This document shows, piece by piece, positions 1 to 11,038 of a DNA stretch of 64,000 nt. The notes under the pieces were generated by a model. That model worked only from the letters and a program-made list of their open reading frames with translations, searched no databases and was not told the origin of the DNA. The translations under genes were made by a program, and so were the position numbers. Each line of letters starts with the position of its first letter. The first letter of the stretch is position 1. The DNA comes from Pyropia yezoensis (taxonomy: Eukaryota > Rhodophyta > Bangiophyceae > Bangiales > Bangiaceae): the NCBI GenBank assembly GCA_009829735.1, contig CM020618.1, positions 12,444,568 through 12,508,567 on the forward strand, given 5' to 3'.

Positions 1-5
1 GGGGA

Positions 6-39
<34 letters not shown>

Positions 40-2052
40 GGGGACGGGGGGGGGGAGGGGACGGGCCACCCCCCTCCCCTCCTCCCTCCGCCACCTCGGT
101 ACCCTCTTGACGCGGTGCCGTGGACCACCAGTGGCGGCCGGCGCTGGCGGCGGCTCGCCAGCCCCTCACAGCACCGCAAACCTTCGCCGTGGCGAGCGTG
201 CCATGTATCGGAGCTCACCAGATGTCCCCCCCGGACGGTTCATCGCTCCGGACAACATCTCCACAGTTCTTATTGTCTGGTATGTACGCAGGTCTCTCTT
301 TCCCGAATAATATACCTTCCGGTGGGATATTGGACATCTTTTACGCTGGACACTCCTCTTTGACAAACGGGCCTGCGTTCAGCGCATGGCGACCAAATTC
401 CCGCCCACCCCGTCTGCTGCACTCGTGTCGTCGCAGCGTGTGCCCATCGGTGGGGGCCCGCTCCGCTCCTGCCCCATCCTGCCCCTCCCCCTGCACCCGT
501 GTGCGTCCCACGACGTTGGCCTCCCTTTGCCCCCCCCGTGCTGCCGCGGCCGTTGCCTGGTGGGCGTCACCGGGCGCGTCCAGCTTCTTCACCGTCCGCC
601 TTCACCGCCGCCTGCGGGTCGGTTTCCTCTCACCCCGCTGCCGCCCGGGCCCCCTCCTCAAGCAGTGCTTCCCGCCGCCTCCCGTCGCCTCCTCCTGCCT
701 TTCCCTGCCTCCCGCTGCAGTCCCCTGCCCCTCGCTGCCTTCCGCTGCTCCCCCTTGCTCCCCCCTGCACCATGTCTGCTTCTCCTGGCCCCCCCTGCAC
801 CATGGATGTCTTCCCCTGCCCTCCCCTGCACCATGTTTGTCTTCCCCTGCCCTCCCCTGCACCATGGCTGCCTCCCTCTGCCCCACCGTCCTGTCATGGC
901 GGTTGCCCAGTGGCCACACCGGGCGCCATCCGCTCCTCCACCCTTCCCCTGTGGTTGCATCTCCTCTCACTCGCCTGCCCCCCCCGCCTTCCGCTTTGCC
1001 AAACGCCGCTGACTTGGCGGTCCTTCGTCAGCTGTCGGCTGGGTGTGGCGGTCGTCGGTGTGTGGGGTGGGGGTACAGGACGTTGTGGGGGCGGCAACGG
1101 ATCTGCAGTAGCTCTGGTACCGACCGGGGTGTCGGTCGCTATTGCGGTGGCGCTGCCGTGGCCGTCGTGGTGCAAGGTCTTCTGGTCTGGCCTCGTTTGG
1201 GGGCGGCGAGGGGTGGGGTGACGATGGGCGGGGTCTTGTGTGTGGCGTTGGACGGAGCGGGCTCGAGCATGTGGTGAGAGGCGGCGAGGGATGGGGTGAC
1301 GAGGCCAGAGTGGCGTGGTGTGGCCGCCGCTGCAGCTCTGGGACTGGCTGGTGTGCCGTTCACCTCGGCGGAGGCGCTGCCTTGACCGGCTTGGCACAAT
1401 TTACGTCGGGTCTGGCCCGTTTGGGGGCGGGGACGGGTCCGGTGGAGCTAGGGGGGGTCATGTGCCTAGTGGGGAGCTGTGAGTGGTGGAGTGGCGAGTG
1501 CGGAGTGGCGCGGTGTGGAAAGAGCAGCCTCTCGGTTATGCCTGGCGGGGGGAGGCAAGCAGTGGAGTAGCGAGGGCGGGGTGGCGCAGTTCGTCAGGAG
1601 CAGCACGTCTGCTAATGAAGAGGGTGCCAGCCGCCCTGGCGGTGGGTCTGCGGCGCCCGCGTCGCAAGGGGCTCGCGTTGCACGGGGTAGGGGGAGGGGG
1701 GCAGGGCCCGGTTGGGCGAGGCAGGAGGCGGAGGGGTGAGACCTGCCGGCACGGTGATGATCAGCGGCGGTGGGGGCCCGGGGGGGGGCCTTGCGGGCCT
1801 GGCCAGCCGGCGATGGTTGCCGGGGGCACATCACGCCGAAGCCACGATAATGAGTCAGCAAGTCACATCCCAAGATATCGCTATTCTCTCTTATGCAGGA
1901 CGAGGCAGAACTCCCAACACCATACCACTAAAACACGTGCTGCGATATCCCACATGCCGTGCTCCCATACATTCCAAGGATGTCGGAAAGTATAAGCCAG
2001 CCGTGATGTGCATCGCGGTTCATTTTATACATTCTCTGGAGTTTACAATATC

Positions 2053-2082
2053 AATTTCTAGGTATTGCTCGGCCTAGAAATT
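2053..2082. repeat. 10-bp perfect inverted repeat
   Basis: The arms AATTTCTAGG and CCTAGAAATT are perfectly complementary and separated by a 10-base loop. The hairpin lies at the edge of a locally A+T-rich island in otherwise G-rich DNA. It could be a terminator-like or regulatory hairpin or a transposon end; nothing nearby decides between these. Confidence 0.6.
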
Positions 2083-4548
2083 AGCTGCGGTGCTGTGCTG
2101 TGGAGCCCCTGTGCCTGTCGCACCCCCGACTGGTAGGGGTGGCCGCCTGCCCACGGCGGTACGGCGGGGGGCGGTTGGGCCTGTGGGGTGGCGGGGGGGG
2201 GCGCGTCGTGGCCACTGCTGGCGGGTAGATAGGGATGGGGGGGGGGGCGCCCTCAACTGCCCCACCCCCGCTCCCACCCACGCCGAGTGAAGAGGGCGTT
2301 TCTTGTGCAGCCTGGGTTTCACGGGCTCCATCGTCACCTCGTTGGCCGACGAGGATCAGTTCGATCGCTCTGAGAGGCAATGCTGTCACCGCATTGGCTC
2401 AAGAGCGAGGTGTCAGGTCTTTTTCTTCCTTTGGGCCCAGAAAGTTGAAGGATGTACACGTGTTCACCTGCACCCGTTGTCGCGGCCGTGTGCGGCAGGT
2501 GAGAATAGAAAAGATTGGAAAAGAATGCATAGCGGAGAGTCAACCGTTCCTCAAAGAACGGCTGCCGGAACGAAACACCACACCTTGGTGAAGTGCCTCC
2601 CACCCCACCTCATCCCCTCGCACGCACAGCTCCCAAAGGCCACCAACCTCGCCCGGCGCACCCCCCAAAGGCTCACTACCCGCCACACCCGGGGTTGGCG
2701 AGGTCAAACAGGAGTGGGCCCGGCGAAGGGGGCGTCTCTTCACTTCTCGGGGGAGGTGCGGGTTTAATGGCCTTTCACAGGGGTGGCCTCAATGATCAGT
2801 CTGAGAGGGAACCCGCCAGAGAGCTTCGAGAGCGACACGCCCTTGCAAAATAATTTTCATCGGAGACCAAGCCACCACCTGCTGAGCAGTGGCGCGCCAC
2901 GGCCCTGGTGATGTGCGTCCTGTGGGCTGTTTGAGGGGCAGTGAGTGCAAGTCTCTTGGCGGCAGGAGGGTGCGGGGGGGCAGTGCGACCTTGTGCTGGG
3001 GGAAAAGGCCCACGCCGTGGTCGAGGCAGCGTCACGCAGCGCCTCGACAAGCGTGTTGCTGATAACGGCACGCCAAAGGGGGAACCGTCACCTGTGCGGG
3101 GGCAGCAGTCGCAAGCCCTCCCCAAGCACTCTGACTTGGCCGAGGGGCTCATGGCTCGTCTGTTCGAGGGGGGCGCGTGGGGGTGCGGGCGGCAAGGAAT
3201 GTGGGGACGGTGAGGGAGGCAGAGACGACGACGTGGGTGGGGACAAGGAGGGAGGTGGGAACGGAGGGGCTTTTGAGCAGGACTGTTGAGACGGCCGAGG
3301 ACGCAGTGGCGAGGGGTGTGGTGAAGCGAAAGGGGACGGCGGGGACAAGGCCGAGGTTTTGGCGGCGGCGACGGTGGGGGCAGTGCCGAGAGGGCGGCGG
3401 GGACTTCTTCGGGCGGCGTCGGCGCCCGAGGTGACGGAGCTGGTAAGGGACGCGGCTGGACCAGCTACCACTGCTCCAGCGCCATCTTCTTTCGGGCAGT
3501 TGCTGCGCCGCATGGCTGCTGCTCCCGGCTGCGGATGGTCGGTCACCAAGCGGCACGGTGGACGCTGCTGTGGTCTCGCCAATAACACCACCGACTAGGA
3601 ACAAGGCGAGCTGCGGTGGATGCCCATGGGGACACGTATGTACGTCGGGGAAGTGAGGGTCGGGTGAGGGACGAGATGACGGGCACGCCGTTAGCGTGAG
3701 AGAGCTTCCGTGGGCTCCTGTGGCAGTGGGGGGGGCAGCATGGAGGGGAGGGTTCTGCAGCAGCATGGCAATACTGGGGGCAGTGACGGCGGCGGCGAGG
3801 GTGAACCCGTGGAGGGAGACACCGCGCATGCAGCTTGCTGGCAGGCGGTACCTTCCCCTCCGTGCAGCTGGCTAGTTGTTTCAACGCGTATAACTAGCGG
3901 TGGAGCGCGGGCAGGACCGTGGAGGCGCCTCTCCGTAGCTGAGGGTGCGCTGTGTAGGCTTTTTAAAGTGTATCCCAGGCGTTTGGCCGTGCCGCCGCCG
4001 ACGCGCACACGTTTGCGATTGCCACCCTCGGGCGGGGCGCCCAGTGGGCGGCCGCATGAAACATCTGCCGATGCTGAAAATAGAAACCAATGTTTTAATG
4101 TATATCCCAGGTGCCAATGGAGGTGCCAATGTGGTCCATTTGGGCACCATTAGGGCACCCCTCGTAATGGGACCAAGGGATCCCATAAAGGCATGCTTCA
4201 TATGGTCCGTTGCAGAAAAAAGATACATCGAGGTTTTTCTCGGCTCGGGCCCGGGCAGGACATCGGCCGTGACGGGGTCCACGGCCGCTATGCTGACAGA
4301 AGGATCATAGAGGTCCTTGCGAACTAATGAGGTCCTTGGGTCTCCTGGTTTGTGTACCGCTCTGAGGGACACCCTGAGTGGACGAGATGCTGACGAACCT
4401 GAAATGGGGCCTTTCTTTTCGTATTGATTTGCACTGCTCGGGGGCTGATTCGGGCCCATGTGCTAACTGAGGCTTGGAAGGGGGGTAGTCGAGATAGGGG
4501 AGCTTCGCGGGGACAGCTGGAGGGCACTTTTTTCAGATTCTTTTTTCG

Positions 4549-4583
4549 CTCGCGAGACCTCGTGTATAAAATGGTCTCGCGAG
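4549..4583. repeat. 11-bp inverted repeat with TATAAAA in the loop
   Basis: Perfect arms CTCGCGAGACC and GGTCTCGCGAG flank a 13-base loop containing TATAAAA. The arm core TCGCGAGA is itself a palindrome. A TATA-like box held between two symmetric CTCGCGAG sites resembles a promoter with paired binding sites for a dimeric factor, but no gene is recognised immediately on either side, so the regulatory reading is inference. Confidence 0.6.
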
Positions 4584-5535
4584 AGAAAATAGTTCCAACC
4601 AATGCGCTCGTGTGATTGGTCGATGAGCAAGACTGGTGCTCATGCGTTAGTCATGCTTCGAGACCGTTAGCGTGCGCCCCGACGGTCCCCGATGAGGAAG
4701 CGGAGAGCGCCTCTCTCGCCTTCTGGTTCCCTCTCATCGTCCTGCCCCTCCCGCCAGCCAGTGCCAAGCAACCCCTTCCACCCTTTCCTCCCGCCTGGCA
4801 CGACAGGTCCATTGTTGGCGACTTAGGTGGTGCCAGCCTCAGTGCATCCAACGTGGCTCGGGGGATGGGGGGACGGGGTAACCAGGGAGAAGGTGCCGCC
4901 AGCCTCATCGTTAGATGAGCTGTGGTGGGCGTGCCAGGGTGAGGAAAACGCACCCCGGGCGTGTGGGCGAGGCGGGGGGAGGGGAATGATAATGGGAGGC
5001 AGACGGGAGGGGAAAAAAAGAAAAAGCTGAACGCGACGGTCTGCTTGGCTCTTGTGGTCTAGGGCCGGGGCGCAAAAGAAAATAGGGAAAACAAGCGCCT
5101 GTTCTCTTTTGCGCGGGGGTGCGAGAGAGGGGGTAGTCTGCATGCATTGTGAATTGCTCCGCCGCGCCCCACACTCCCGCCACCGATTTCCTGCACGAGA
5201 CATTCTGGGATACCTTGCCTGGCTATGACATCGTCGACAAGGCACCCATGACCGCCCTCCTTTACTATAAAAAAACAATCGTGCCGACGCCGGCGATTCA
5301 CCCAGCGCTGGCGGCATCACCGCCCCTAACAACCCCACCAGCAATACCGCCACCACCTACGCTTCCCATCCCGTCACATAAATCACACCGCCCACGACCC
5401 CCCCCCCCGCATACTGCCAACCTCTCCCCCCCTCTCCCAAACACGTGGCCGACCCCACCGTCAGAAAAAGCTCTCCGTCTCCACCGCCACCAACGCAAGC
5501 CCCCCACTCCACGGCCAAAGCTACCAAAACCCCCG

Positions 5536-5935
5536 TCGCCACGTATAGCCCCGTCGCCACGGCCACCCCCGTCGCCACGGCCACCCCCGTCGCCACCACC
5601 ACGCCCGTCGCCACCGCCGTCGCCACCACCACGGCCGTCGCCACCAACGCCGCCGCCGCCGCCGGCGCCCCCGCCACCCCGTCGCCACCGCCACCCCAGT
5701 CGCTACCGCCGTCGCCTCCGCCACGGCCGTCGCCCCCGCCACCGCGTCGCCACCGCCGTCGCCACCGCCACGGCCGTCGCCCCCGCCACCGCGTCGCCAC
5801 CGCCGCCCCAGGCGCTACCGTCGCCACCGCCACGGCCGTCGCCACCGACGCCGCCGCCGCCACTGCCACCCCCGTCGCCACCGTCGCCACCGTCGCCGCC
5901 GTCGCCGACGCCGACCGCAGCACCGGCGACACCCC
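5536..5935. repeat. GTCGCCACC-type triplet minisatellite
   Basis: About 400 bases made of variations on GTCGCCACC and GTCGCCACGGCCACCCCC, all in a three-base rhythm. The long plus-strand frame across it reads as degenerate VATATP or PPSPPPRPSP repeats depending on frame, which I take as a consequence of the repeat rather than evidence of a protein. Confidence 0.75.
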
Positions 5936-6320
5936 TTGCGTGGCCACCGCGGCGGCCGTCAAAACCCTGCACACTTTCCCAAAAGCCTGACTAATGAGCG
6001 TGCACACCACACCCGAAAGGAGCCCACCATCAAGCAGGACCAGTCCATTACACCGGGGCAAATTCCCGAGGCACCTGATTGGCCGAGGGGTGTGGCCCGA
6101 ACAACGCCGGAGAAGAAAGAAAGTAATGCTCGATGTATCTTTTTTGTGCAACGTACCATAGTGGTTCCATTAGATTGGAGCCTCAATGGTGTGGCGAATT
6201 TTACTGATGTTCCCCACTGCGCGTTGCCTCCATGCTCCCCCCCGCTCTCCCCATTCGTGGTGCCGTTCCGTGTTGCGCACCTCTCTACCCGCCGCCCTTC
6301 CCCCTCCGCGTCGTGCTTCC

Positions 6321-7258
6321 ATGGTGGCCTTTTTGGCTTCCCCCTCGCCGGTCGGTCCCCCAGCGGCGGCGTCATCACGGTCGCGGCTGCGGGTGCGGGG
6401 TCGCCGCTGCCGGCCGCCCCTCCCCGCGCGCGCCGGCGGCGCGGTGGCGGGCGTCCCCCCCCCCGGCGGCGCGGCGGCGGCCGCCGCGGCCGCGGCAGCA
6501 GCAGCAGCAGCAGCAAAAGCGGCAGCAGCCGCAGCGTCAGCAGCAGCCGCAGCCCCTCCCCCCCCTGCGCCCTCCTCCTCCACCCCCCCCCCCCCCGGGC
6601 GGGCCCGCCCCCCCCCCGCTTCTGCTCTGCCTGCGGCACCGCCCTGGTGGCCACCCCCACCCCCACTGGGCAGTCGCGGCTGGTGTGTGGCGCCCCCGAC
6701 TGTGGGCGGGTGGCGTACGTCAACCCCAAGCCGGTGGTGGGCGTTGTCGCGACGAGCGCCGACGGCCGGCGGGTGCTCCTCGTCCGCCGCGCCGGCGGGC
6801 CGCGGGCGGGCACGTGGGGCTTTCCGCAGGGCTTTCTCGAGGCCGGCGAGCCCGCCGCCGCCGGCGCCGCCCGCGAGGCGGCGGAAGAGGCGGGCGCGGC
6901 GGTGCGGGTGGGGTCCCTGGTGGGGGTGTACGACGTGCTTGGCGCCCGCCAGCTGCTCGTCGTCTACCGGGGGGTGGTGGCGGAGGAGGGGGCGGTGGGG
7001 GTGGGCCGGGGGGCGGCGGGGGAGGTGGACGCGGCGGCCATGGTGGACTGGGACGCCATTGACTGGGGGGGGCTGAGCTTTGTGACCGTCGGCTGGGCGC
7101 TCCGGCGGGTGCTGGCCGATATCCAGGGGTCCCCGGAGGGGGGGGGGCAGCGGGGGGGTGTCCAGTGTGGCGTCAAGAGCCTCGACGGCGAGTGGGTCGA
7201 CGCGCTGCCGTTTGAGCTGGACGCGGCTGCCGTGCGCGCCGCCGCGGGGGGGTACTGA
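6321..7258 (+). CDS. Zinc-ribbon Nudix hydrolase, probably plastid-targeted
   Basis: Nudix enzymes hydrolyse nucleoside diphosphates linked to another group. The closest family I recognise is the plant NUDX23 type, reported to act on FAD in plastids. A zinc ribbon (CSAC, then CX4C ending in GRVAYVNPK) begins near 6,620. The Nudix box is complete: it runs from GFLEAGE at about 6,830 through REAAEEAG. A C-terminal block, WDAIDWGGLSFVTVGWAL, also fits this family. The mature domain is open in the frame ending with TGA at 7,258. The best leader, starting MVAFLASPSP at 6,321 and rich in Ala, Ser and Arg, is in a different frame, with a 14-C run (6,583-6,596) and a 10-C run (6,608-6,617) between. 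Joining the frames needs a tract one base longer or two shorter. If the leader is not real, the start lies upstream in the downstream frame. The domain is secure; the 5' end is not. Confidence 0.82.
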
Positions 7259-8269
7259 GCGGGCGGCGGGCCGTCCCCGCCGGTGGGGAGGGGGGGGGGG
7301 GGAGGGGGGCAGGTCGGGGGCAACCTCCGCGCTGGGGTGTCCGCGTTGTATTGTTTGGGGGGCAGGGGGGTGGGGGTGGGGGATGAGAGGCGAAAAGGGC
7401 GGGGACCCCCCACATGCGGGAGGGGCAACCCGCGCCCCTTCTGGAACGAGGATGCGCCCCCATCGGGGGGGACACGCCGGCACTGCCGGGCAGGGCAGGT
7501 ATCGACGGCCCTGCATGCGCGCGGGGGGTGAGGCGTGGGTGGTGGGGAGCGGGAGAGCCGCCGGCCAGTGCCGCACGCGACAGGGCTTCCCGCTGGCGCA
7601 GGTACAGTGGGCGGGGCACACCGCCACGTCCCATCCCCTCGCCCCCCCACCCCCACACGCACGGCGGCACCGGCCGGCCAGGCACAAGCAGGGAACGAGA
7701 GAAGAAAAAAAAAACGACGGCAGACGTGCGCGCACTGGTGGCGGTGACACAGCCACTTACGACAACCGACCCGCACCCCTTGCAGGTGGTAGGGATGACG
7801 CCCGCCACCGCCGCAGCCGCCGTCACCGCCACCACCGCCGCCACTGCAGTCACCGCCGCCACCGCCGCTACTGCCGTCACTGCCGCCACCGCAGTGGGGG
7901 CGTCAATGCGCGTCGTCCCTGCCGGTGAGCGCCCGTCGCGGCTCGGCCACTGGGGGCCCGATGCGGCCGGTGGCGGCGGCGGCGGCGGCGCCACGGGCCA
8001 TGGCAGGCACCCGTCGGCGACGCCACGGGCCATGGCAGGCACCCGCCGGCGACGCCCTGCCGCCAGCGGGCGCCGGTCGGCGAGGCGCCACCCCTCTAGA
8101 AGCACCACCATTTCGCGCCCCCCCCCCCTCCCCCTCCCCCTCCCCCTTCCGCCCCCCCTCCCCTCCGCGCAGCTCCCCACCACCCTCCCATTGCAGCCCC
8201 ACACCCTCCCCCGCCCCCTCCCCCCACGCCCCGCCCGCCCCGCCCTCACTTCGGCAGTGGGCGCTCCCC
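7259..8269. other. Intergenic, GCC-repeat rich
   Basis: The region lies between the stop of the plus-strand Nudix gene and the stop of the minus-strand FKBP gene, so it is a shared 3' region. It contains a G-run near 7,288-7,301, an ACCGCCGCC-type repeat at about 7,800-7,900, two close repeats of CCACGGGCCATGGCAGGCAC at about 7,990-8,050 and a C-rich tract at 8,120-8,200. No gene is seen. Confidence 0.6.
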
Positions 8270-9848
8270 TCACGCCGCGTCCACCTCCTCCATGCCCACC
8301 AGCTCAATGTCAAACACAAGGCACACGCCGGCGGGGATGGCAACGCCAAAAAACGCGTCGACCCCCCCGCCAGAGTCGGGGTGCACATAAACGGTGCGCT
8401 CCCCGCCTACGGCCATCCCCGTCACGGCCGTGACGAGGCACGGCGGGGTGACCGCCGGGTCGAGCGTCACCGCCAGCGGCAGCACCATCTCCGTGGCGCC
8501 CGTGGGAGGGGGGGCGGCACCCCCACCGCCGACGCCAGGCGCCGCGCCGACGGCGGCGGCCGCCGCCGCAGGGGGGGGCGTGTAAAAGAGGCGCCCATCA
8601 AGCAGCCGCCCCTGCAGCAGGATGAGTGCGGTGTCGCCCGCTGCCGCAACAGAGGCCGCCCGCGCCCGCCGGGCGGCGGGCGGCGGTGGCCCGTCGCCGC
8701 GCACGTCGGGCGGGGTGCCCCCCGGCGGGCCGCCACCCCGCTCCGCGGCGTCGGCCTTGTCACCGCCGCCGCCGCCGCCGCCGTCATCGTCAAGGACCGG
8801 CTCCTCCGCCTCCATGAGCAGCCGCCCCGGGTGAAGGGCGACAATCGAGTCGTCTGCAGAGGCGTCGGAAAAGAACCGATCCGCCTCGGAGAGGTTGAAC
8901 GCCGCGTCGGCCGCGGCGGTGGCGGCGGTGAGCTGGTTCATCTGGTGCTCGTACCTGCGCAGCGGGCGCCATGCAGGGGCCGCGCGATAACGGAAAAAGC
9001 GAAAATGGGGGGGGGCGGCAGAAGGAGGCCCACGACCCGTCACAAACAGAAACGAAGGCAGGAGAAGGACACAAGAAGGGAGCGAGCGGTTAGAAAAATG
9101 GCCCAGCAGGCCGCACGCGTCGCGCGGGGCGGCACGCCTCATAGCACCACCCCACGCCCCTCGACCGCACAGAAGCCCCGCACTCAAGACTGCTCACGCT
9201 CCGCCAAAGACGCCAAGACAACGGCACAGCTGTTTCACAGGCAGCAGCAAGCCCCAGCACGGGCCCTCCGTTCTGTCCTCTCCCCACACTCATTCCATCA
9301 AAGCACTGCCTTCCCCGCCCCCTTCCATCCCCTCGCCCCCCCTCCCCCTCCAGCCCCCCCCACCCCCCCGCCCCCCTCCGTCGCGCACACACGCACATTT
9401 GTACACTCATGGGGCCGTCCTCCCCCGCAGCGGCAGACAGTATGCCCGTGACGACAAGCCCCACGTCCAGGCCCAGCCCCGACGTGGCGAGCGCCTGGCC
9501 CAGCGCCGCGCCGTACGCCTCCCCTACCGCGGCCATGTCCACGCCTTCGGGTGATGGCAGCACCGGCGGGCCGTCGTCGGCCGCGGCGGGGGCAGCGGCG
9601 TCTCCGCCGCTCTGGGAGACGCCCCGCGTCGCCGCGACGAGGGACACCAGCCCCAGCAGCGCCACCTCAGGCAGTGCCTCAGTCGCGGGGGGGGGGGGGG
9701 CGCCGCTGCCGTCGATGCAGCCAGGAGCGGCCACCACACCAGCCCTACCGCCACCGTCACCGCCACCGCCGCCACCGCCGCCACCGCCACCGCCACCGCC
9801 ACCGCCACTGTCGGCGGGGGGGGGCACCCCGTCGGCGCCGTCCGCCAT
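8270..9848 (-). CDS. FKBP-type peptidyl-prolyl isomerase, two exons
   Basis: FKBPs catalyse proline cis-trans isomerisation or serve as chaperones. Exon 1 (about 9,848-9,397) starts with MADGADGVPPP, runs through a glycine stretch and ends with a helical block (AVGEAYGAALGQALATSGLG onward) resembling the Mip/FkpA-type N-terminal dimerisation domain. Exon 2 (about 8,954-8,270) contains the FKBP fold: GRLLDGRLF, then MVLPLAVTL, and the closing strand IPAGVCLVFDIELVGM. The predicted intron uses donor GTGCGT at 9,396 and acceptor GCGCAG at 8,955, which keep the frame. The active-site residues are atypical: positions usually Asp (after VF), Trp and the late Tyr appear replaced. I therefore expect weak or absent isomerase activity, as in plastid-lumen FKBPs, although no leader peptide is evident. 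A Pro/Gly-rich insert separates the N-terminal linker from the fold. Confidence 0.72.
9748..9808. repeat. (ACCGCC)n tract in FKBP exon 1
   Basis: A six-base GCC/ACC repeat on the plus strand, read on the minus strand as a run of about 17 Gly codons near the FKBP N-terminus. The tract length is a multiple of three and leaves the frame intact. Confidence 0.8.
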
Positions 9849-10310
9849 GGTCGCGACGGCCTCCCCACAGGCCCGGAGGGGAAAGGAGGGGGACGGACAG
9901 GAGGACAGCACCCGCGGGCCGCGGTTGGGAAAGAGGGGAGCGAGGCAGGAAAAAGGGGTCGGGGGGGGCAACGGGGTGCAGATGGGCAGAGGGTGTAGCG
10001 TGGGGAAGCGGGGAAACAAGGGGAGCGGCACAGAGGAGAACGAGGGGGGTGAGGGGGCGGCCGTATGCCGAGCAGCGCCGCAGCGCCGCACGGGCACCGG
10101 GGGCACAGGGAGCGGGGGAGCCGACGCACCGCGGCCCGCCGACCGGCGCACGCGTCGGAGCGCGGGGGGGAGGGGGGGCGTCGACGTCGCCGCGCCGCGC
10201 CGACACCGGCCTGGCGGCGAGAAGATGGACAGACTCGCCCAGCTGGTGGGACAAGGGATACCAGCACTCCGCCACGCGGGCCGCCACCATGAGGATGGCA
10301 TTTAACGATC

Positions 10311-11038
10311 GTTAAGAAAATCCTTAACAAGTTAATGATTGTTTAACGACGAACGATGTCGTTTAACAACTTTAACGATGTCGTTTAACGACTTTAACGA
10401 TCCTTGTTACAGATCTACTTACATTGTATTCAGCGTACAACTTTGTCAACCGCCCTCAACCGACCCAGTCCTCACAAGCCTGCGACAACCCGCCTTGAAC
10501 AGAAACCTCGTCAGTCGCAGGCCGCGTCGACGCGGCTGGAACAACTGGAAGATTGCAGATGGCGGCCTCGTCCCCGTCGCAAGCGTCTACGTCGCGCAGG
10601 TAACGCTCGTGGGATGCCTCGCAAGCATGGTAAAAGGCAAACCAAGAGTTGGTTGCCTTCCCATCGCCGTCCAGCACGTGGTCGCTAAACTTAGGTTTCT
10701 GAAAGGCAGACCACAGGTCCCTCTAGCTGCTCATATGCGACCGAAAGTGACAAAAAGGAAGAGCAGTGGGTATGCGTGTCCCGGTGGGCTCGCTGGTGGC
10801 AGACGCGCGCGCAGGTCCGAGGAAAAGGAAGCAATCCGGACTCTGACTTCTTTGACTTTGCGCACAAGTGGCGCTGTCCTCCTGAATTGCATTGCCCGAC
10901 AAGTAACTCTGCCAGGCCCTAGACTTAAAGACTCTATTATAACGAGTTCTCGGCAGAGTGCCTTAACGATTTAACGATCGTTAGAACGATCGTTTAGCAG
11001 CTTTCGTTGAACGACTATTCTTAACGACTATTCTTAAC
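10311..11038. mobile_element. Candidate non-autonomous DNA transposon
   Basis: An A+T-rich segment of about 730 bp is bounded by imperfect terminal inverted repeats: GTTAAGAAAATCCTTAAC on the left and, read on the opposite strand, GTTAAGAATAGTCGTTAA on the right. Both ends carry clusters of a sub-terminal motif related to AACGATCGTTA or GTTTAACGA: several copies at 10,301-10,400 and again at 10,965-11,030. Terminal repeats followed by clustered sub-terminal motifs are typical of hAT- or CACTA-type elements. The interior has frames on both strands but none matches a transposase I know, and I see no clear target-site duplication. It may be a deletion derivative mobilised in trans. Confidence 0.45.

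Larger units (their letters stand above)
1..6320. other. Gene-poor G/C-rich stretch
   Basis: I find no reading frame here that resembles a protein family. Open frames exist on both strands but are Pro/Arg/Gly/Ser compositional frames expected in very GC-rich DNA. The stretch opens with a poly-G tract (first 57 bases, interrupted by two GGGGAC units) and holds C-rich pyrimidine DNA around 640-870 in which short units ending in CCCTGCACCATG recur (about 768-864). A+T-richer islands lie near 1,840-2,090, 2,290-2,590 and 4,050-4,640, and two of them contain the hairpins listed separately. An undetected small or rapidly evolving gene cannot be excluded. Confidence 0.6.

Noticed and set aside
1-60. 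Opening G-run as a telomere
   Set aside because: There is no regular telomere-like unit repeated beyond two GGGGAC units, and similar G-runs occur throughout the window.
5149-5994. 281-codon Pro-rich frame on the plus strand
   Set aside because: Most of it is the GTCGCCACC minisatellite; the other two frames are equally open and repetitive.
10339-10974. 211-codon frame inside the candidate transposon as a transposase
   Set aside because: No DDE/D-type motif order, zinc finger or dimerisation region could be recognised, and it begins in the sub-terminal repeat.
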